Shown here: positions 25,768-34,375 of the stretch, piece by piece | Numbering within the stretch: position 1 is the first letter of the stretch | Layout: the number at the start of each line of letters is the position of its first letter | Source: Sphingomonas montanisoli | GTDB lineage: Bacteria > Pseudomonadota > Alphaproteobacteria > Sphingomonadales > Sphingomonadaceae | Reading direction: 5' to 3' | Length of the DNA: 64,000 nt | Assembly (NCBI RefSeq): GCF_008274695.1 | Contig: NZ_VTOU01000002.1 | Coordinates: 806,001-870,000 of the forward strand | Position numbers and translations under genes: made by a program | The notes under the pieces: generated by a model | Database searches by the model: none | What the model saw: the letters and a program-made list of their open reading frames with translations, nothing else | Told to the model about the DNA's origin: nothing

Positions 25768-26780
25768 AAGTCCGTCGACAGGGTCAGCGCGAGGCCCGAA
25801 CCGGGGCGTGCATCGCCCGCCACGCGTATGCGATATTCGCTGGCAAGGGTCACGGTCGCCCGATCGACCGGCAGGGCGAGCGCGATGCGCGGCCCGACGT
25901 CGAGGCGCGAGACGCCCGGTTGCGCCGCGCCCCAGGCGCCGGCGCCCACGATGATGGCGCGCTTATGGTCGATCCGCACGTGTCGGCCCGCGCGCACGGC
26001 ACCGTCGGCGAACAGGTCGCGCCGCTGCGCGCCGACCATGCCGGCCTGCGCATAGGCATCGGCGACGATGTCGGCCCCGAATTCGCGATACAGCCCGCCC
26101 GCGGCATAAGCCGCCCAGGCGTTGCGCCCGCCGCGCGTGATGCGGAAGCGCCGTTCGACGCTGAGGCGAAGTGCGGCATGGCGCAGAGGTTCGATCTCGA
26201 CGCCGACGGCGCCTTCTGCCCCGTTTCGGGTTCGCAGGGGGGTATAGGCGCGCGCGGCGATCGAGATCGGGATCCGCCCGCTGCCGTCGACCCGCCACGC
26301 GATCCGCGCCCCCGCCTGCGATCCGCCGAGCTGGCCGAAGCGCGCCAGATCGACATCGCCACCGCGCCGCGCGAACAACCAGGCCGAACCATGCCATCGC
26401 CTGCCCGTCGATGCGGTGGCGGGAAGGGGCGGAAGCGGGAGTGTCGGAACGGGGGGCGCTTCGGCGGCGTCTGCCTCAATCCTGGCGAACTGCGCGAAGT
26501 CTGACGGAAGTGTCGCCGTGACGGCCCGGGGGCGTCGCCTTTCCCCCGGCTGCACCGTGCGCCCGGATGGCGGAGTGCTGTCCGATAGCATTATCGGTGC
26601 GATCGCCACCGGGGCCACGGCGGCGAGAACCTGGCGGACAACCCGCGCACTTCTCGCTGGGGTCTCGACCTTCGCCGTTACCGGCAGGCCACTGAGCAAG
26701 CCGAAGACCGCGCGCATGGCGCACCAGCCGCCCACGATGATCCACAGGAACCGGATCGGCGCCAGCTGCCGCACTGTCAT
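25764..26780 (-). CDS. NfrA C-terminal-domain-like outer membrane protein (tentative)
   Basis: A 338-residue protein. After a hydrophobic N-terminal segment (IRFLWIIVGGWCAMRAVFGLL) and a Pro-rich linker comes a beta-rich region with alternating patterns and repeated Gly-Arg turns (VGVEIEPLRHAALRLSVERRF). It ends in ALTLSTDF, a terminal Phe as in outer membrane barrels. The segment with IEPLR and LSVERRF resembles the C-terminal domain of NfrA, the phage N4 receptor partner of NfrB. The ATGA overlap with the NfrB-like gene supports the pairing. The assignment is by pattern and context only. Confidence 0.55.
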   Translation of the reverse strand: MTVRQLAPIRFLWIIVGGWCAMRAVFGLLSGLPVTAKVETPARSARVVRQVLAAVAPVAIAPIMLSDSTPPSGRTVQPGERRRPRAVTATLPSDFAQFARIEADAAEAPPVPTLPLPPLPATASTGRRWHGSAWLFARRGGDVDLARFGQLGGSQAGARIAWRVDGSGRIPISIAARAYTPLRTRNGAEGAVGVEIEPLRHAALRLSVERRFRITRGGRNAWAAYAAGGLYREFGADIVADAYAQAGMVGAQRRDLFADGAVRAGRHVRIDHKRAIIVGAGAWGAAQPGVSRLDVGPRIALALPVDRATVTLASEYRIRVAGDARPGSGLALTLSTDF

Positions 26781-28138
26781 TCGGCGGGCAGTTCGGCCGG
26801 AAAGGCGTGGCTGGTCTTGTCCCAGGCGACCGGCCCGCGCGCATAAGCGAACACCGCCCGCCGCGCCGATGCGATCGCGATCAGATTGCCGACGAACAGG
26901 CGCGGCACCGACAGCAGGCCCTGCCGCACGCCATAAGCATGCGCGACGAAGCCGGCGCGCATCACCATCCGCCACACCAACAGCGCGCTGTTGAAGCCCA
27001 GCAGCGCCTGCAAGGCAGCGCCGCCGCGCATCGGCTGTCCCAGCAGCCATTGGATCGAGGCGCACAGCATCCCGGCATAAGCCGCCGTCAGCACGATCGC
27101 GGCCAGGACGGAGCGGCGATCGCGCATCCGCATCCAACCTTCGGCCAGATCGCCAGTCCAACCGAGCTTTTCCCAGCCCGCCAGCGCGATGCCGATCATC
27201 CACCGGGTCTTCTGCCGCACGGCGGCGTCGAGCGTGTTGGGGAAATAAGCGCGCGTGGCGATCGGCGACCCGCCCGGACGACCCGCGATGCGTGCAAAAC
27301 GCGCGCTGCGGCCGAGCGCGTTCAGCCGCAGCCCCATCTCATAATCTTCGGTCAGGCTCGCCGCGTCGAACGGATCGCCGCCGCGCACGTCGGCGAGGGC
27401 CGCCATCGCATCGCGCGATATGGCGCAGCCGACACCTGCCAGCGGCATTCCCGCGCCCAGCCGCTCGCGCACCAGCATCTGCTTACCATGCGATTCCGCG
27501 AACTCGTCGATATAATGGCCCGAAATCCACGGCGAGCGCGGATCCGCAAGCGGGAAGACCGGGATCTGCACGAGGTCGCTCGTCTCGATCAGCCGATCGA
27601 ACAGAGCGAGTTCGAGCGGGTGGATCACGTCCTCGGCATCGTGAAGCACGATCGCCTTCACGCGCATGCCATCGCGCGCCTCGTCCTCCAACACCGCGCG
27701 CCAGCATCGGTTGAGACATTCGGCCTTGGTGGTCGGGCCGTAGAGCGTGCCCGATACGATGCGGATATGCGGGCTGTTTACCGTGCGCGCGGCCGCGATC
27801 GTGGCGGGATCGTTGGGATAGACGCCGACATAGATGCGATAATCATCGTGCCGGATCCGATCGACCGCGCTGCGCAGCATCGATCCGATGACGTCCTGTT
27901 CATCCCAGGCGGGGATCAGGATGGCGATCCGGCCTGGCGATTGCGGGGCGGGCAGCGCGTCGATCGATGGCGCGCCGGTGCGCCGACGCCCACCGATCCA
28001 GGCGCGCAAGACATCGGCCAGCCATATGCAGTCGATTGCAAGATCATCGATGCCGCCGATCAGCAATCCGATGCACGCGAAGAGCATCAATTCATGCGTG
28101 ATGAAGTCGAGCGCCTGCAGCGCCGCATCGACGATCAT
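26777..28138 (-). CDS. NfrB-like inner-membrane GT2 glycosyltransferase
   Basis: A 453-residue protein. The N-terminal membrane segment with GGIDDLAIDCIWL is characteristic of NfrB. A GT2 domain follows: IAILIPAWDEQDVIGSML, HDAEDVIHPLEL (the D-x-D region), SLTEDYEMGLRL (the TED motif) and RQKTRWMIGIAL (a QxxRW variant). Two or three C-terminal membrane helices end the protein. NfrB synthesises a secreted amino-sugar polysaccharide in E. coli. The regulatory C-terminal extension of E. coli NfrB is absent here. It is coupled by overlap to the downstream NfrA-like gene. Confidence 0.8.
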   Translation of the reverse strand: MIVDAALQALDFITHELMLFACIGLLIGGIDDLAIDCIWLADVLRAWIGGRRRTGAPSIDALPAPQSPGRIAILIPAWDEQDVIGSMLRSAVDRIRHDDYRIYVGVYPNDPATIAAARTVNSPHIRIVSGTLYGPTTKAECLNRCWRAVLEDEARDGMRVKAIVLHDAEDVIHPLELALFDRLIETSDLVQIPVFPLADPRSPWISGHYIDEFAESHGKQMLVRERLGAGMPLAGVGCAISRDAMAALADVRGGDPFDAASLTEDYEMGLRLNALGRSARFARIAGRPGGSPIATRAYFPNTLDAAVRQKTRWMIGIALAGWEKLGWTGDLAEGWMRMRDRRSVLAAIVLTAAYAGMLCASIQWLLGQPMRGGAALQALLGFNSALLVWRMVMRAGFVAHAYGVRQGLLSVPRLFVGNLIAIASARRAVFAYARGPVAWDKTSHAFPAELPAE

Positions 28139-28165
28139 GAAATTCCCCCGAATCCGAGGGAAGTA

Positions 28166-29683
28166 TTATCGGAAATGGATCTTTTCGAAAGTCACGAAAT
28201 CGGCTTCGAGCAGGGCCTGTTGATGCGCTTTGGGACTTGCGGAGAGAAAGGCGGCGCACGACGCGCTTTTCATGTCAGCGCAGGCAGTGACGCGGCCGAC
28301 ACCCGAACGATCCGCCCACAGGCTCGCACCTTGAAGGAAGGCATATTGCAGCCCGTCGCGCGCAATGGCCTTAAGTTCGTGATAATCGAGATGTTGTTCG
28401 GTCGCGGCGCGCAGATATTCGTTGGTCATGTCGCTGCGCGCGACGCCCTCGTCATCGGTCGACAGCACCACCGGCACGCCATAGCTGCGGTAGAGGGCGA
28501 GCGGGTGGTCGCCGCCCTTCACGCCCAGGATCACGTCGTTGCTGGTCAGGTTGATCTCCACCGCGACGCGATCCTTCGCCATGCGGCGCAGCAGGGCGGG
28601 AGCGTCCGCCTCATATGCGATGTCGACGCCGTGGCCGATCCGCTTGGCACCCGCCACCTCGACCGCCTGGGCGATGTGCGACTTCAGGTCGCGCGGGGGC
28701 ACGAGGCCGAGCGTGAGTTCGCCCGCGTGGAGCGACAGCGCGACGTTGGGGTGCTTGGCCTTCAGCCATTTGAGCATCGCCATGTGGAGCGCATAGTCGC
28801 GGCGGGGCACCGGCTCATGTTCGGGCGCGACGATGTTGACGCCGACGAAGCGCGTATCCGCCTCGGCCAGCGCGAAGCCATAGGCCAGCTGCGCGAAGAC
28901 GATGCGCGGATCGAGATTGCGCAGCGCGCAGGGCAGGTAACGTATCGCGACCGCGCAGCCGGGCTGCGCCGACGCGGTGCCGCAACCGAGCATCCGCTTC
29001 GCCTCCGCCTCGGCCGCGTCCATCTCCGCACGACCGGCGGCGACGGCCTGCGCCATTGCGGGTGCGATTGCGGCGTCGAGTTTTGCGAAGTCGGTGCCGT
29101 CGCCGCCGTCGCGCATCGCCACGGGGATCAGCGCGCGCATCGGCGACAGGATCGTCATCGGCTCGATATAGCCGACATGATCATAGGCGGCCTGTTCGAG
29201 CGTGGCGGCGATGATCTTGCCCGTCTGCCCGCGCGTGCCGGGGCCGAACGCTTCGAACGTGTGGAAGAAGCGGTCCTGCCCCGGCACCTTCGGATCGCCG
29301 AAACCGCGTTCGAACCCGCGCGTCGAAATGGCGTCGACGACGCGCGAATAGAGCTTCGCGTCGGCATCAAGTCCCTTGGCGGGAACGGTGTCAGGGGCCT
29401 TGCAGGGGCCATCGACGATATGTGCGGTAACCAAGTCGATGCACAGCCCCGCATCGCCGGCCCAGCTCAGAGCATCCTCGGCATAGGTCGATCCGCCCAG
29501 ATGGTTGTGGAGATCGGCGCCCTTGGGCATCGCCTGCAGGAACAGGCGCAGCTTCGCCCGATCGCCCGCGATCGATGCCATATAGGCGGCGGTGCGCGCC
29601 TCCGGGCTCGGCGTGGGCGTGCCCTTCGCAGCGAGCGGCGACGCGACGACGAGCATGGCGGCGGACAGGATCGACAGGCGCAT
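28166..29683 (-). CDS. Secreted adenosine deaminase-like metallohydrolase (ADGF-like)
   Basis: A 505-residue protein with a signal peptide (MRLSILSAAMLVVASPLAAKG) and an adenosine deaminase fold. PKGADLHNHLGGS gives the HxH zinc pair, LSLHAGEL the third His with the catalytic Glu, RIGHGVDIAY another conserved His, and LSTDDEGV the zinc-binding Asp. The long region between the first two motifs resembles secreted growth-factor-type deaminases (ADGF/CECR1). It probably deaminates nucleosides in the periplasm. AAGGGGAA precedes the ATG at 29683; the longer open frame is a repeat artefact. It is divergent from the purine catabolic operon. Confidence 0.87.
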   Translation of the reverse strand: MRLSILSAAMLVVASPLAAKGTPTPSPEARTAAYMASIAGDRAKLRLFLQAMPKGADLHNHLGGSTYAEDALSWAGDAGLCIDLVTAHIVDGPCKAPDTVPAKGLDADAKLYSRVVDAISTRGFERGFGDPKVPGQDRFFHTFEAFGPGTRGQTGKIIAATLEQAAYDHVGYIEPMTILSPMRALIPVAMRDGGDGTDFAKLDAAIAPAMAQAVAAGRAEMDAAEAEAKRMLGCGTASAQPGCAVAIRYLPCALRNLDPRIVFAQLAYGFALAEADTRFVGVNIVAPEHEPVPRRDYALHMAMLKWLKAKHPNVALSLHAGELTLGLVPPRDLKSHIAQAVEVAGAKRIGHGVDIAYEADAPALLRRMAKDRVAVEINLTSNDVILGVKGGDHPLALYRSYGVPVVLSTDDEGVARSDMTNEYLRAATEQHLDYHELKAIARDGLQYAFLQGASLWADRSGVGRVTACADMKSASCAAFLSASPKAHQQALLEADFVTFEKIHFR

Positions 29684-29743
29684 GGAATTCCCCTTTTGCA
29701 CCAAGGGTGACCGAAGCCGTTCGCACTCGCAACACTTTCTCCT

Positions 29744-29824
29744 CGTCACTGCGAGCATAGCGAAGCAATCCACGCCGCAGTTCGGGGTGCATTGCTTCGT
29801 CGCCTCCGGCTCCTCGCAAGGACG
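29744..29824. repeat. Palindromic repeat, family C, in a divergent promoter region
   Basis: CGTCACTGCGAGCATAGCGA is mirrored imperfectly by TCGTCGCCTCCGGCTCCTCG...GGACG, and GAAGCAATCCA matches the 57163-57271 copy. It lies between the divergent deaminase and AtzG-like genes. Confidence 0.75.
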
Positions 29825-29922
29825 ATCGAAGGATGGAGGTGTTCGCACCTGCAAAAACTGCTTGCCGAAACGGGCGCAAATCCGCATCAATTCATAATTC
29901 TCTTACTTCGGGGGAATTGGCG

Positions 29923-30087
29923 ATGGCGGAAGATCGGGTCGGGGAGGCGTTGCGTATATCGGCAGCGGCGATCGGCCTTGCCCTCCCGCCAGAGACGCTC
30001 GAGGGCGTGCGCGCCAACGCCGTGCTGCTCGAAGCGCATGCCGCGAAGCTGGCCGATTTCCCCCTGCCGGACGATCCGCACCCATGA
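29923..30087 (+). CDS. AtzG/HpxX-like small subunit (DUF4089)
   Basis: A 54-residue protein starting MAEDRVGEALRI and made largely of two helices (LPPETLEGVRANAVLLEAHAAKLADF). AtzG-type peptides form a complex with AtzE amidases. The Klebsiella hpxX-hpxY pair of the purine cluster has the same arrangement. GGGGAA lies about 6 nt before the ATG. The stop overlaps the amidase ATG (30084-30087), so a stoichiometric complex is likely. Confidence 0.82.
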   Translation: MAEDRVGEALRISAAAIGLALPPETLEGVRANAVLLEAHAAKLADFPLPDDPHP

Positions 30088-31412
30088 TGTCCGCCGCCGC
30101 CATCGCCGCCGAGGTGCGATCGGGCCAGCGCAGCGCGCGCGCCTTCGCCGAGGCCGCCATCGCCGCGATCCGCGCGAAGGACGGCGCGATCGGGGCGGTG
30201 ACGCGGTTACTCGACGAACGCGCGCTGGCCGAAGCTGATGCGGTCGACGCGATCGTAGCGGCGGGGCGCGATCCGGGGCCGCTGGCGGGCGTGCCTTATG
30301 GCGTGAAGGATCTGTTTGATGTCGCGGGCCTGCCCACCACCGCGGGTGCGGGGATGCGCGCCGATGCGACGCCTGCGCGTGCGGATGCCGAGGCGGTGGT
30401 GCGGATGAAAGCCGCAGGCGCGGTGCTGATCGCGACGCTCAACATGGACGAATATGCCTATGGCTTCGTCACGGTGAACGCGGCCTATGGTACGACACGC
30501 AATCCGCATGATGGGGCGCGGCTGTGCGGGGGATCGTCGGGCGGTTCGGCGGCGGCGGTCGCTGCGGGGATGCTGCCGCTGTCGCTCGGCTCCGATACCA
30601 ACGGATCGATCCGCATCCCGGCGGCGCTGACGGGCCTGTACGGGTTGAAGCCGACCCATGGCGCGCTGCCGATGGCGGGGGTGTTTCCGTTCGTGGAGAG
30701 CTTCGACGATATCGGGCCGTTTGCAAGGTCGGTCGAGGATTTGCGGCTGGCGTGGACTGCCCTTCTTAATCCTCCCCCTGGCGGGGGAGGATTAAGGGTG
30801 GGGCGACTTGACGGCTGGTTTCGCGCCGATCCCGATCCCGAATTGCTCGACGGCCTCGATAGCCTCGCCGATGCGCTCGGCGGCGGGCCGCTGGTCGAAC
30901 TGCCCGAGGTCGATCGTGCGCGATCGGCTGCGTTCGTGATGACGGCGGCGGAGGGCGGGGCACTGCATCTGGCGACCTTGCGCGCCCGCGCGATGGACTA
31001 TGACCCCGCGACCCGCGACCGGCTGCTCGCCGGCGCGCTACTGCCCGCGGCACATTATGTCCGCGCGCAGCGTTTCCGGAGCTGGTTCGCGGCGCGCGCG
31101 GCCGAACTTTTTGAACGGTTCGACGTGCTGCTCGCCCCCGCCGCACCCTGCGTCGCGCCCTTGATCGACGATCCGACAATGATGGTCGGTGGCGAGAAGG
31201 TACCGGCGCGCGCCAATATCGGGTTACTCACGCAGCCGCTCAGCTTCATCGGGCTTCCCGTTCTCACCATGCCGCTGCTTCGGCCCGGCAAATTGCCGCT
31301 GGGCGTCCAGCTGGTCGGCAAGCCCGGCAGCGAAGCCACCCTGTTCGCCGCCGCCGCCCGACTGGAGGCCGCAGGGCTGACGGGCTTTTCGGAGCCGCGC
31401 GATGTGCGATAG
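30084..31412 (+). CDS. AtzE/HpxY-like amidase, candidate oxalurate-processing enzyme, with an in-frame hairpin insertion
   Basis: A 442-residue amidase-signature enzyme. The Ser-cisSer-Lys triad lies in PYGVKDLFDVAG (Lys), GGSSGGSAAAV (cis-Ser) and GSDTNGSIRIPAALTG (nucleophile Ser), with the conserved GLKPTHGALP following. AtzE hydrolyses 1-carboxybiuret; oxalurate, the product expected from the PucG-like enzyme in this cluster, is structurally similar, so hydrolysis of oxalurate is a reasonable inference. Residues 228-238 (LNPPPGGGGL region) are encoded by a perfect 30-bp hairpin of a genomic repeat family, placed away from the triad. Confidence 0.85.
   Translation: MMSAAAIAAEVRSGQRSARAFAEAAIAAIRAKDGAIGAVTRLLDERALAEADAVDAIVAAGRDPGPLAGVPYGVKDLFDVAGLPTTAGAGMRADATPARADAEAVVRMKAAGAVLIATLNMDEYAYGFVTVNAAYGTTRNPHDGARLCGGSSGGSAAAVAAGMLPLSLGSDTNGSIRIPAALTGLYGLKPTHGALPMAGVFPFVESFDDIGPFARSVEDLRLAWTALLNPPPGGGGLRVGRLDGWFRADPDPELLDGLDSLADALGGGPLVELPEVDRARSAAFVMTAAEGGALHLATLRARAMDYDPATRDRLLAGALLPAAHYVRAQRFRSWFAARAAELFERFDVLLAPAAPCVAPLIDDPTMMVGGEKVPARANIGLLTQPLSFIGLPVLTMPLLRPGKLPLGVQLVGKPGSEATLFAAAARLEAAGLTGFSEPRDVR
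30766..30795. repeat. Perfect hairpin of family A inside the amidase gene
   Basis: TTAATCCTCCCCC and GGGGGAGGATTAA form 13-bp perfect arms around a TGGC loop. The hairpin is read through in frame as part of LNPPPGGGGLR. It matches the terminal arms of the intergenic repeats at 13500-13624 and 19724-19850. Confidence 0.9.
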
Positions 31413-31478
31413 GGTGATGGCGATCGGTAACGGCCGGCGCGCGGGAGGAGAAAGACACGCCAAGGGGGTGGCAGACGC

Positions 31479-32801
31479 ATGAGCGCGATCGAACGTTATT
31501 TCGGCCTGGCGGAGCGGGGGACCAATACCCGGACCGAGATCGTCGCGGGCACGACCACCTTCCTGACGATGGCCTATATCATCCTGGTGAACCCGGCGAT
31601 CCTGGGGCAGGCTGGGATGCCGGTCGCTGCGGTCGCCGCCGCGACCTGCCTCGCCGCCGCCTTCGCCAGCATATTGATGGGTTTTGCGGCCAACGTGCCA
31701 CTGGCGCTCGCGCCCGGCATGGGGCTGAATGCCTATTTCAGCTTCACCGTCGTTCAGCAGATGGGCGTGCCGTGGCCGGTCGCGCTCGGCTGCGTATTCG
31801 TGTCGGGCGTGGTGTTCCTGCTGCTGACTCTCGGCGGTATCCGGCAGATGATCGTCGCCGCGATCCCGCCGCATCTGTTCGCGGCGGTGGCGGGCGGCAT
31901 CGGCCTGTTCATCGGCTTCATCGGGCTGAAAAATGCCGGGATTGTCGTGTCCAACCCGGCGACCTCGGTCGCGCTGGGCGATCTTCACGCGGCGGGGCCG
32001 CTGCTCGCGATTGCGGGGCTCGTGATCATCTCGGTGCTCAGCATGTGGAACGTGCGCGGGGCGATGCTGATCGGGATCGTGGTGACGACCCTGCTCGGCT
32101 GGGCTTTCGGTGCGGTTCAGTTCAAGCCCGAACCCTATGATCTGGGCGCGATGACCGAGACCGCGTTCAAGCTCGATCTCGCGGGCGTATTCGGCGCGTC
32201 GGGCCACCACGGCCTCGGCCTGCTCGAAATCCTGTTCGTCTTCCTGTTCGTCGATCTGTTCGACAATATCGGCACGCTGGTGGCGGTGACCAAGCGCGCC
32301 GGCCTGATCGAGCCCGACGGCAAGATCCCGCGCCTGAACCGCATCCTCTTCACCGATTCGATCGCGACGATCTTCGGGTCGATGGCGGGCACCAGCACCG
32401 TCACCTCCTATGTCGAAAGCGCGGCGGGCGTGCAGGCCGGCGGACGCACCGGCCTGACCGCCGTGGTGACCGGCGTGCTGTTCCTGCTGGCGATGTTCGT
32501 GGCGCCTTATGCGCAACTGATCCCACTCGCCGCGACCGCGCCCGCTTTGATCCTGGTCGGCGGGCTGATGATGGCACCGCTCGTCGAAGTGCCGTGGGAC
32601 GATGCGGAGATGGCGATCCCCGCTTTCCTGACGCTGGCACTCATCCCCCTGACCTTCTCGATCGCCAATGGCCTTGCCTTCGGCATCACCGCGCATGCGG
32701 CGCTCAAGCTGTTCAAGGGCAAGGCGACCAAGCGCGACTGGCTGCTGTTCGTTCTCGCCGGTTTGTTCGTCGTGCGCTTCGCGTGGATGGCGGGGGGCTG
32801 A
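31479..32801 (+). CDS. AzgA-type NCS2 purine permease (adenine/guanine/hypoxanthine)
   Basis: A 440-residue inner-membrane transporter with about 12-14 hydrophobic segments. It has the family-typical N-terminus ERYFGLAERGTNTRTEIVAGTTTFLTMAYI and the substrate motif ALAPGMGLNAYF. The later motif is LFDNIGTLVAVTKRAG, and the second pseudo-repeat is GTSTVTSYVESAAGV. Members import purine bases with protons, which fits the surrounding degradation genes. The stop shares one base with the next start (TGATG). Confidence 0.92.
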   Translation: MSAIERYFGLAERGTNTRTEIVAGTTTFLTMAYIILVNPAILGQAGMPVAAVAAATCLAAAFASILMGFAANVPLALAPGMGLNAYFSFTVVQQMGVPWPVALGCVFVSGVVFLLLTLGGIRQMIVAAIPPHLFAAVAGGIGLFIGFIGLKNAGIVVSNPATSVALGDLHAAGPLLAIAGLVIISVLSMWNVRGAMLIGIVVTTLLGWAFGAVQFKPEPYDLGAMTETAFKLDLAGVFGASGHHGLGLLEILFVFLFVDLFDNIGTLVAVTKRAGLIEPDGKIPRLNRILFTDSIATIFGSMAGTSTVTSYVESAAGVQAGGRTGLTAVVTGVLFLLAMFVAPYAQLIPLAATAPALILVGGLMMAPLVEVPWDDAEMAIPAFLTLALIPLTFSIANGLAFGITAHAALKLFKGKATKRDWLLFVLAGLFVVRFAWMAGG

Positions 32802-34375
32802 TGCTCCACACGCCGAAATCGCTGCGCGGGATGGTGACCGCGCCGCATCACCTCGCAAGCCAGGCGGGGCTTTCGGTGTTGCAGGATGGCGGATCGGCGA
32901 TCGAGGCCGCGGTCGCGACCGCGGCAGCGCTGGCGGTGGTCTATCCGCACATGAACTCGATCGGCGGCGACAGCTTCTGGCTGGTCGCGGAGCCGGACGG
33001 GAGCGTCCACGCGGTGAGCGCGGTCGGCGGCGCGGCGCAGGCGGCCAACCTTGATCTCTATGCCGGGATGAGCGCGGTGCCGTGGCGCGGGCCGCTGGCG
33101 GCGAACACGGTCGCGGGGACGATTTCGGGGTGGGCGGCGATGCTGGCGCGCGTGGCCGATCCGCTGCCGCTCGGCAGGATTCTGCGTGATGCGATCCACC
33201 ATGCCGATGCGGGCGTGGTGGTGACGAAAGGCGGGGCGGAAATCGCCAAGACCAAGGATGCCGAACTGCGCGATGTGTTCGGTTATTCGGACATATTCCG
33301 GGGCGGGGGGAAACCGCTGGCGGAGGGCGGGATCCTGCGCCAGCCGGCGCTGGCGGAAACGCTGCGCCGGCTGGCGTCGCAGGGTCTCGCCGACTTCTAC
33401 ACCGGTGCGCTGGCGGCCGACATCGCCGCCGATCTGGCGGCCGCAGGAAGCCCGGTGACGGCGGCCGACCTTGCCGCCCACCGCACGACCACGCCCGATC
33501 CGCTGAGCGTCGCGATTTCGGGCGCGCGCCTCTTCAACATGACCCCGCCGACGCAGGGAATCGCCTCGCTCCTGATCCTCGCTTTGTTCGATCGGCTCGA
33601 CGCGGGCGTGATAGACGGTTTCGATCATATCCACGGATTGATAGAGGCGACCAAACAAGCCTTCCTGTTCCGCGATGCCGAGGTTGGCGACCCCGCGTAC
33701 ATGACGGTCGACTGCCAGACGCTGCTCGACGATGCCGCCGCGCTCGATGCGAGGGCGGCGCGGATCGATCGGGCGAAGGCGATGCCGTGGCCGCATGTGC
33801 CGGCGCTGGGCGATACCGTGTGGTTCGGTGCGATCGACGACGAGGGGCGAGCGGTCAGCGCGATCCAGTCGACCTATTTCGAGTTCGGATCGGGTGTGAC
33901 CCTGCCGCGCACCGGCATCGTCTGGCAGAATCGTGGCGCGAGCTTCCGCCTCGCGCCCGATGGCTGGAATGCGCTCCGCCCGGGGCGCAAGCCGTTCCAC
34001 ACGCTCAATCCCGCCATCGCCTTGTTCGATGACGGGCGGCGCATGGCCTATGGCACGATGGGCGGCGAAGGGCAGCCGCAGACGCAGGCGGCGGTCTTTT
34101 CGCGCTACAATCTGGGCATGCCGCTGCAGGCCGCGATCACCGCGCCGCGATGGTTGCTCGGCAAGACCTGGGGCGAGGAGAGTGTGACCCTCAAGCTGGA
34201 GGACCGCTTCGATCCCGCGCTTGTGCGGCAGTTGGCCGAGGCGGGGCATGATGTCGAACTGCTGAGTGGCTTCACTTCGACGATGGGCCATGCCGGCGCG
34301 CTGGTCCGCCATTCCGACGGCGTGATCGAGGGCGCGACCGACCCGCGCAGCGACGGCGCGGTGGCGGCATGGTGA
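32801..34375 (+). CDS. Gamma-glutamyltransferase-fold amidohydrolase, candidate oxamate amidohydrolase (HpxW-like)
   Basis: A 524-residue Ntn-hydrolase of the GGT family without a signal peptide, hence cytosolic, unlike secreted glutathione-degrading GGT. The autoprocessing nucleophile is T339 in ALGDTVWFGAID. The large and small subunit parts are both intact, including YGTMGGEGQPQTQA. Klebsiella HpxW, an oxamate amidohydrolase of the same fold, lies with hpxXY in purine clusters, exactly the company this gene keeps. The role is inferred from context; a general GGT function is the alternative. Confidence 0.8.
   Translation: MLHTPKSLRGMVTAPHHLASQAGLSVLQDGGSAIEAAVATAAALAVVYPHMNSIGGDSFWLVAEPDGSVHAVSAVGGAAQAANLDLYAGMSAVPWRGPLAANTVAGTISGWAAMLARVADPLPLGRILRDAIHHADAGVVVTKGGAEIAKTKDAELRDVFGYSDIFRGGGKPLAEGGILRQPALAETLRRLASQGLADFYTGALAADIAADLAAAGSPVTAADLAAHRTTTPDPLSVAISGARLFNMTPPTQGIASLLILALFDRLDAGVIDGFDHIHGLIEATKQAFLFRDAEVGDPAYMTVDCQTLLDDAAALDARAARIDRAKAMPWPHVPALGDTVWFGAIDDEGRAVSAIQSTYFEFGSGVTLPRTGIVWQNRGASFRLAPDGWNALRPGRKPFHTLNPAIALFDDGRRMAYGTMGGEGQPQTQAAVFSRYNLGMPLQAAITAPRWLLGKTWGEESVTLKLEDRFDPALVRQLAEAGHDVELLSGFTSTMGHAGALVRHSDGVIEGATDPRSDGAVAAW

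Noticed and set aside
26807-29710. Plus-strand open frame of 967 codons opposite the NfrB-like and deaminase genes
   Set aside because: It is antisense to two genes with intact catalytic motifs and has the composition of a shadow frame.
30766-30795. Hairpin in the amidase gene as an intrinsic terminator
   Set aside because: It is translated in frame within a conserved gene, is not followed by a T-tract, and belongs to a repeat family.
32801-34375. Ordinary periplasmic gamma-glutamyltranspeptidase
   Set aside because: No signal peptide and tight coupling with purine genes argue against glutathione turnover; an oxamate-type amidohydrolase fits better, although the fold is the same.
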